Part shown: positions 61,393-64,000 of the stretch, piece after piece | Position numbering within the stretch: the stretch's first letter is position 1 | How the letters are laid out: every line of letters begins with the position of its first letter | From: Rostratula benghalensis | Lineage: Eukaryota > Chordata > Aves > Charadriiformes > Rostratulidae | Assembly: GCA_013399305.1 (NCBI GenBank) | Contig: VXAI01000163.1 | Span: 1,109,959-1,173,958 of the forward strand | Direction: 5' to 3' | Length of the DNA stretch: 64,000 nt | The notes under the pieces: generated by a model | The model's input: the letters and a program-made list of their open reading frames with translations, nothing else | The model's database searches: none | Told to the model about the DNA's origin: nothing | Translations under genes and position numbers: made by a program

Positions 61393-64000
61393 TTAGATGT
61401 TTAGATGTATCCATTTCAGTTCCAGAGTAATTAAAATGTGCTGGGACCTGTGCAGGCAAGGATAATGGAGTGTGACATGCTAATTAGCATGTTCTTAAAA
61501 AAACAGGGAATAGTGCTGGGCTTGTAAGCTGGGTTGAGTTTTATAAACTGGAGGTGATGGGACAGCAGCATTATTCCTGCTCCTGTCTCAATTCTCCTGG
61601 AAGTCCTTCCAATCTGTGTGACTGTGGAGCTTGAGAGACATGTATAGTATGTACAGTCTGAGCCAAAACAGTCACTACTGCTCTGTTTTGATCAGTTCTG
61701 GAATTTCTATGGGCTTATTTCTGAAGGCGTAGCTTGGGATTCACTGGTGATATTAAGAATGGGAGTGAATGCCACCAAAAACTCAGATGAAGCAAGTGTT
61801 TGTCTGGACAGAAGAGGTCCTGGCAGAGAGTGCTTATCAGAGGTGCAGATGTGCATGGCAGAGACTTTGGATGATAGGATCCTGTTGTTGTTGCAGAAAA
61901 ATCACACAGGTAAATTAGAACTGGAAAAAAACAATCAATTTTGAGCCTGGATAGATTACTGTTCATAGACAAGTGACTTCACAAAAGCCTATGTGAAAGC
62001 CCCACAAAAATTTATGTAATCAGAGTAATCTAGGTTTTACACACATTTGATAAAACAGGTTGGCTATATCTTCGGCGATTTAGGTTTACAAGTTTTAGGC
62101 CTGCTGCATTTTATGAAACAACAAACTTGCCTTTTGGTGCCCATGTATATTCCTCTTGACCATGCATGCTTTTTTCCATGTGAAGATCTCCAAGTGTGTT
62201 TCTTGTCAGAGACCAGGTGTTCTGTCATGCCTTCTGCTGGGTCTGTACTAGAGTACACAAACTAGAAATGATGTGAAGTTTGTGATTACTGTTTGAAGCT
62301 GAAGTCTCTGTCAGTGACAATACTGAGCTCTACAGGGGAGGCTGTGATGGGGTATTTTGGTCTTGGACTCTGCTTTTTAGCAGTTTTCCTATAAAATACC
62401 CAATGATTTTACTGATGTTTATCTGCGTGAAACATGAGGACATCAATCTCGTTTACACTGCGGTGCTTCCTCCTACTGTAAAAATGCTTTAAGATGATTA
62501 TGTAGTAAATACACTTTAAGGCTGCTTTAGACTTAGGAGAATGGAGTGAGGGGGCCTCGGGGTAGGTAAGAGTCAGGCTCATAATCCTTAATATCTCTGA
62601 AGGGGCTTGTTCTATCGGCAGCTGATAATACGTTCTGATTTGGAGGGAATCTGTTTTTCAGCTAGCATTGCAACTTAACTCTCTTAGCTGTAGGTCACTT
62701 GGTTGTCAAAAAAGCATTTTATAAAAGTACTGACTTTGTAACCTGTGTGTAGAAAATACACATATGAGTGCATTTGTGTATACAGAAAGGGAGACCATGG
62801 CCCTTCAATAATTGCATGGACTCTTTGAGCACATTTTAAACTGTTTTACTGCAAGTGCATTGGTTTTTTGGCATTGTGCAGTTATGGTCAAACATGATCT
62901 AAGGTCTACAGAAGGGTGCAGTATCTTCTGTTTGACCACCTGATGAAGTTGGGGGAAAAAACAAGCTTTCAAGCACACAAACCTTTCTTTGGGTTTTGGT
63001 TTGGTTCTTTTTCTTTTAGTTGAGTATTACAGGAACAATAATGGGGGAGACAGATATGCTGAAACTTCAGCAGAGTTTCTGTTCTTTAGTTTTATTTTGA
63101 ATTCTGGGCAGTGAACCACATTAAAGCTCTTTCCACTTCACTGGTGCACACCAGAAAAGTGTAACTGAGAGCTTATGTAGTTTTAAGCAGATGCTGCAGT
63201 AAAATTTCTTTTTTGCCATTCAGGCTTTAAAAATGCTGCTAAATCGCCTAAAAGGTGGATTAAAAATAACTCAGACAATTGGAGCTGGTTAATCTGTGCT
63301 TGACTTATGTCTGGATAAGCAAGAAGTTCTCATTGATGATTGGATATGCTTTTGACACATGTGCCATTGCCTTATTTCAGGAATACCTTGTATTGTAGAT
63401 TTGACCATATTTGAATGTGGTCAAAGAAAAAAATAATGAAATAATATTTTCTTTATACTTCAGGCAAGAGAAATGGCTCTTGCATCTCAAGCATTCTGCA
63501 CCACAGCAGCAGAGGGCCCAGGCTCCCAAGTACAGAAGGTGGGAGCAAAACAAGAACAAGAACAAAACCAAGCCCAGAGACATGGTTTTCTGCCCTGTCA
63601 GCCCCAGACCCCCCACATACAAAGATGACTGGTTGGTGCCCTACGTGCTCTAACCTGGATAGGTTGGTGATCAGCCACCAGTGCAGCTGGAGCAGCACAG
63701 ACATCAGCACGCTTGCTGCAAAGTCACCCGGCATCCTTTGGTCTGTTGTTGTCCATGCTGCTGTGATTCCATTCCTGTTGCTGCTGGAGTAAGACTCTTT
63801 CAACTGTGTCAGCATGTGCAGCACGTGTATTCTGCTTGCAGTGTAGATGTGGCCCTTGGAGAACAGTGGAAAGGTGCTGTCTCCACAGGTGTGAGGGAAA
63901 TGTCAAGCATGAGTCCAGAGTGTGTTACAACTGCTCACCTCTAAAATGGGGACAAAATTTAAAATGAGGTAGAATAAGGTGGGAATCCCCATGCAGGCTT

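Larger units (their letters stand above)
37472..64000 (+). other. GFOD1: GFOD1 intron 1 (continues past the window)
   Basis: It begins with the consensus donor GTGAGT. No frame encoding the rest of GFOD1 appears before the window end, in keeping with the very long first intron known in vertebrate GFOD1. Contents are listed separately: an exon-like segment at 53,149, CR1 fragments at 53,975 and 61,254, an ERVL-type solo LTR at 48,708 and simple repeats. The rest is ordinary unique DNA in which I recognise no gene. Confidence 0.85.

Overview
The window is nuclear DNA from a bird. It carries spliced vertebrate genes, CpG-island promoters, 3'-end fragments of CR1 retrotransposons with the avian tail ending in ATTCTATGATT-type repeats, and a solo ERVL-type LTR that starts TGTCCTGGTTT. 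Two genes are recognised with confidence. No bacterial, viral or organellar gene, CRISPR array, rRNA or tRNA was seen.

Layout. (1) About 950-7,890: TMEM14C on the + strand. It has a CpG-island promoter, a non-coding first exon, four coding exons with consistent phases (107 residues) and a poly(A) signal at 7870. (2) About 8,090-10,170, minus strand: a set of unannotated exon candidates with good splice signals, compatible phases where the chain can be followed, and a poly(A) signal converging on TMEM14C. A GC-rich block at 12,010-12,180, next to a 261-base assembly gap, could be its promoter. I could not identify the protein. (3) About 12.3-36.2 kb: intergenic DNA with CR1 fragments, two probable MIR-type SINE relics, simple repeats and two strong inverted repeats. 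(4) About 36.4-37.7 kb: the GFOD1 CpG island, with a duplicated CCAAT/GC-box module, a CGCCT pentamer array, several upstream ORFs and coding exon 1 (84 codons plus one base). (5) 37,472 to the end: GFOD1 intron 1, which runs off the window. It holds CR1 fragments, the solo LTR with a perfect 5-bp target-site duplication, and an exon-like 126-bp segment at 53,149-53,274 whose phase fits insertion into GFOD1.

The two named genes do not act together. TMEM14C is a small inner-mitochondrial-membrane protein needed for porphyrin transport in haem synthesis. GFOD1 is a Gfo/Idh/MocA-family oxidoreductase-like protein of uncertain substrate. Their closeness, about 30 kb apart and in the same direction, is itself notable. 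In human they are megabases apart and in opposite directions, and the order here is what one inversion between TMEM14C and GFOD1 would give.

Limits: exon calls rest on reading frame and splice consensus by eye. UTR ends, transcription starts and repeat edges are approximate.
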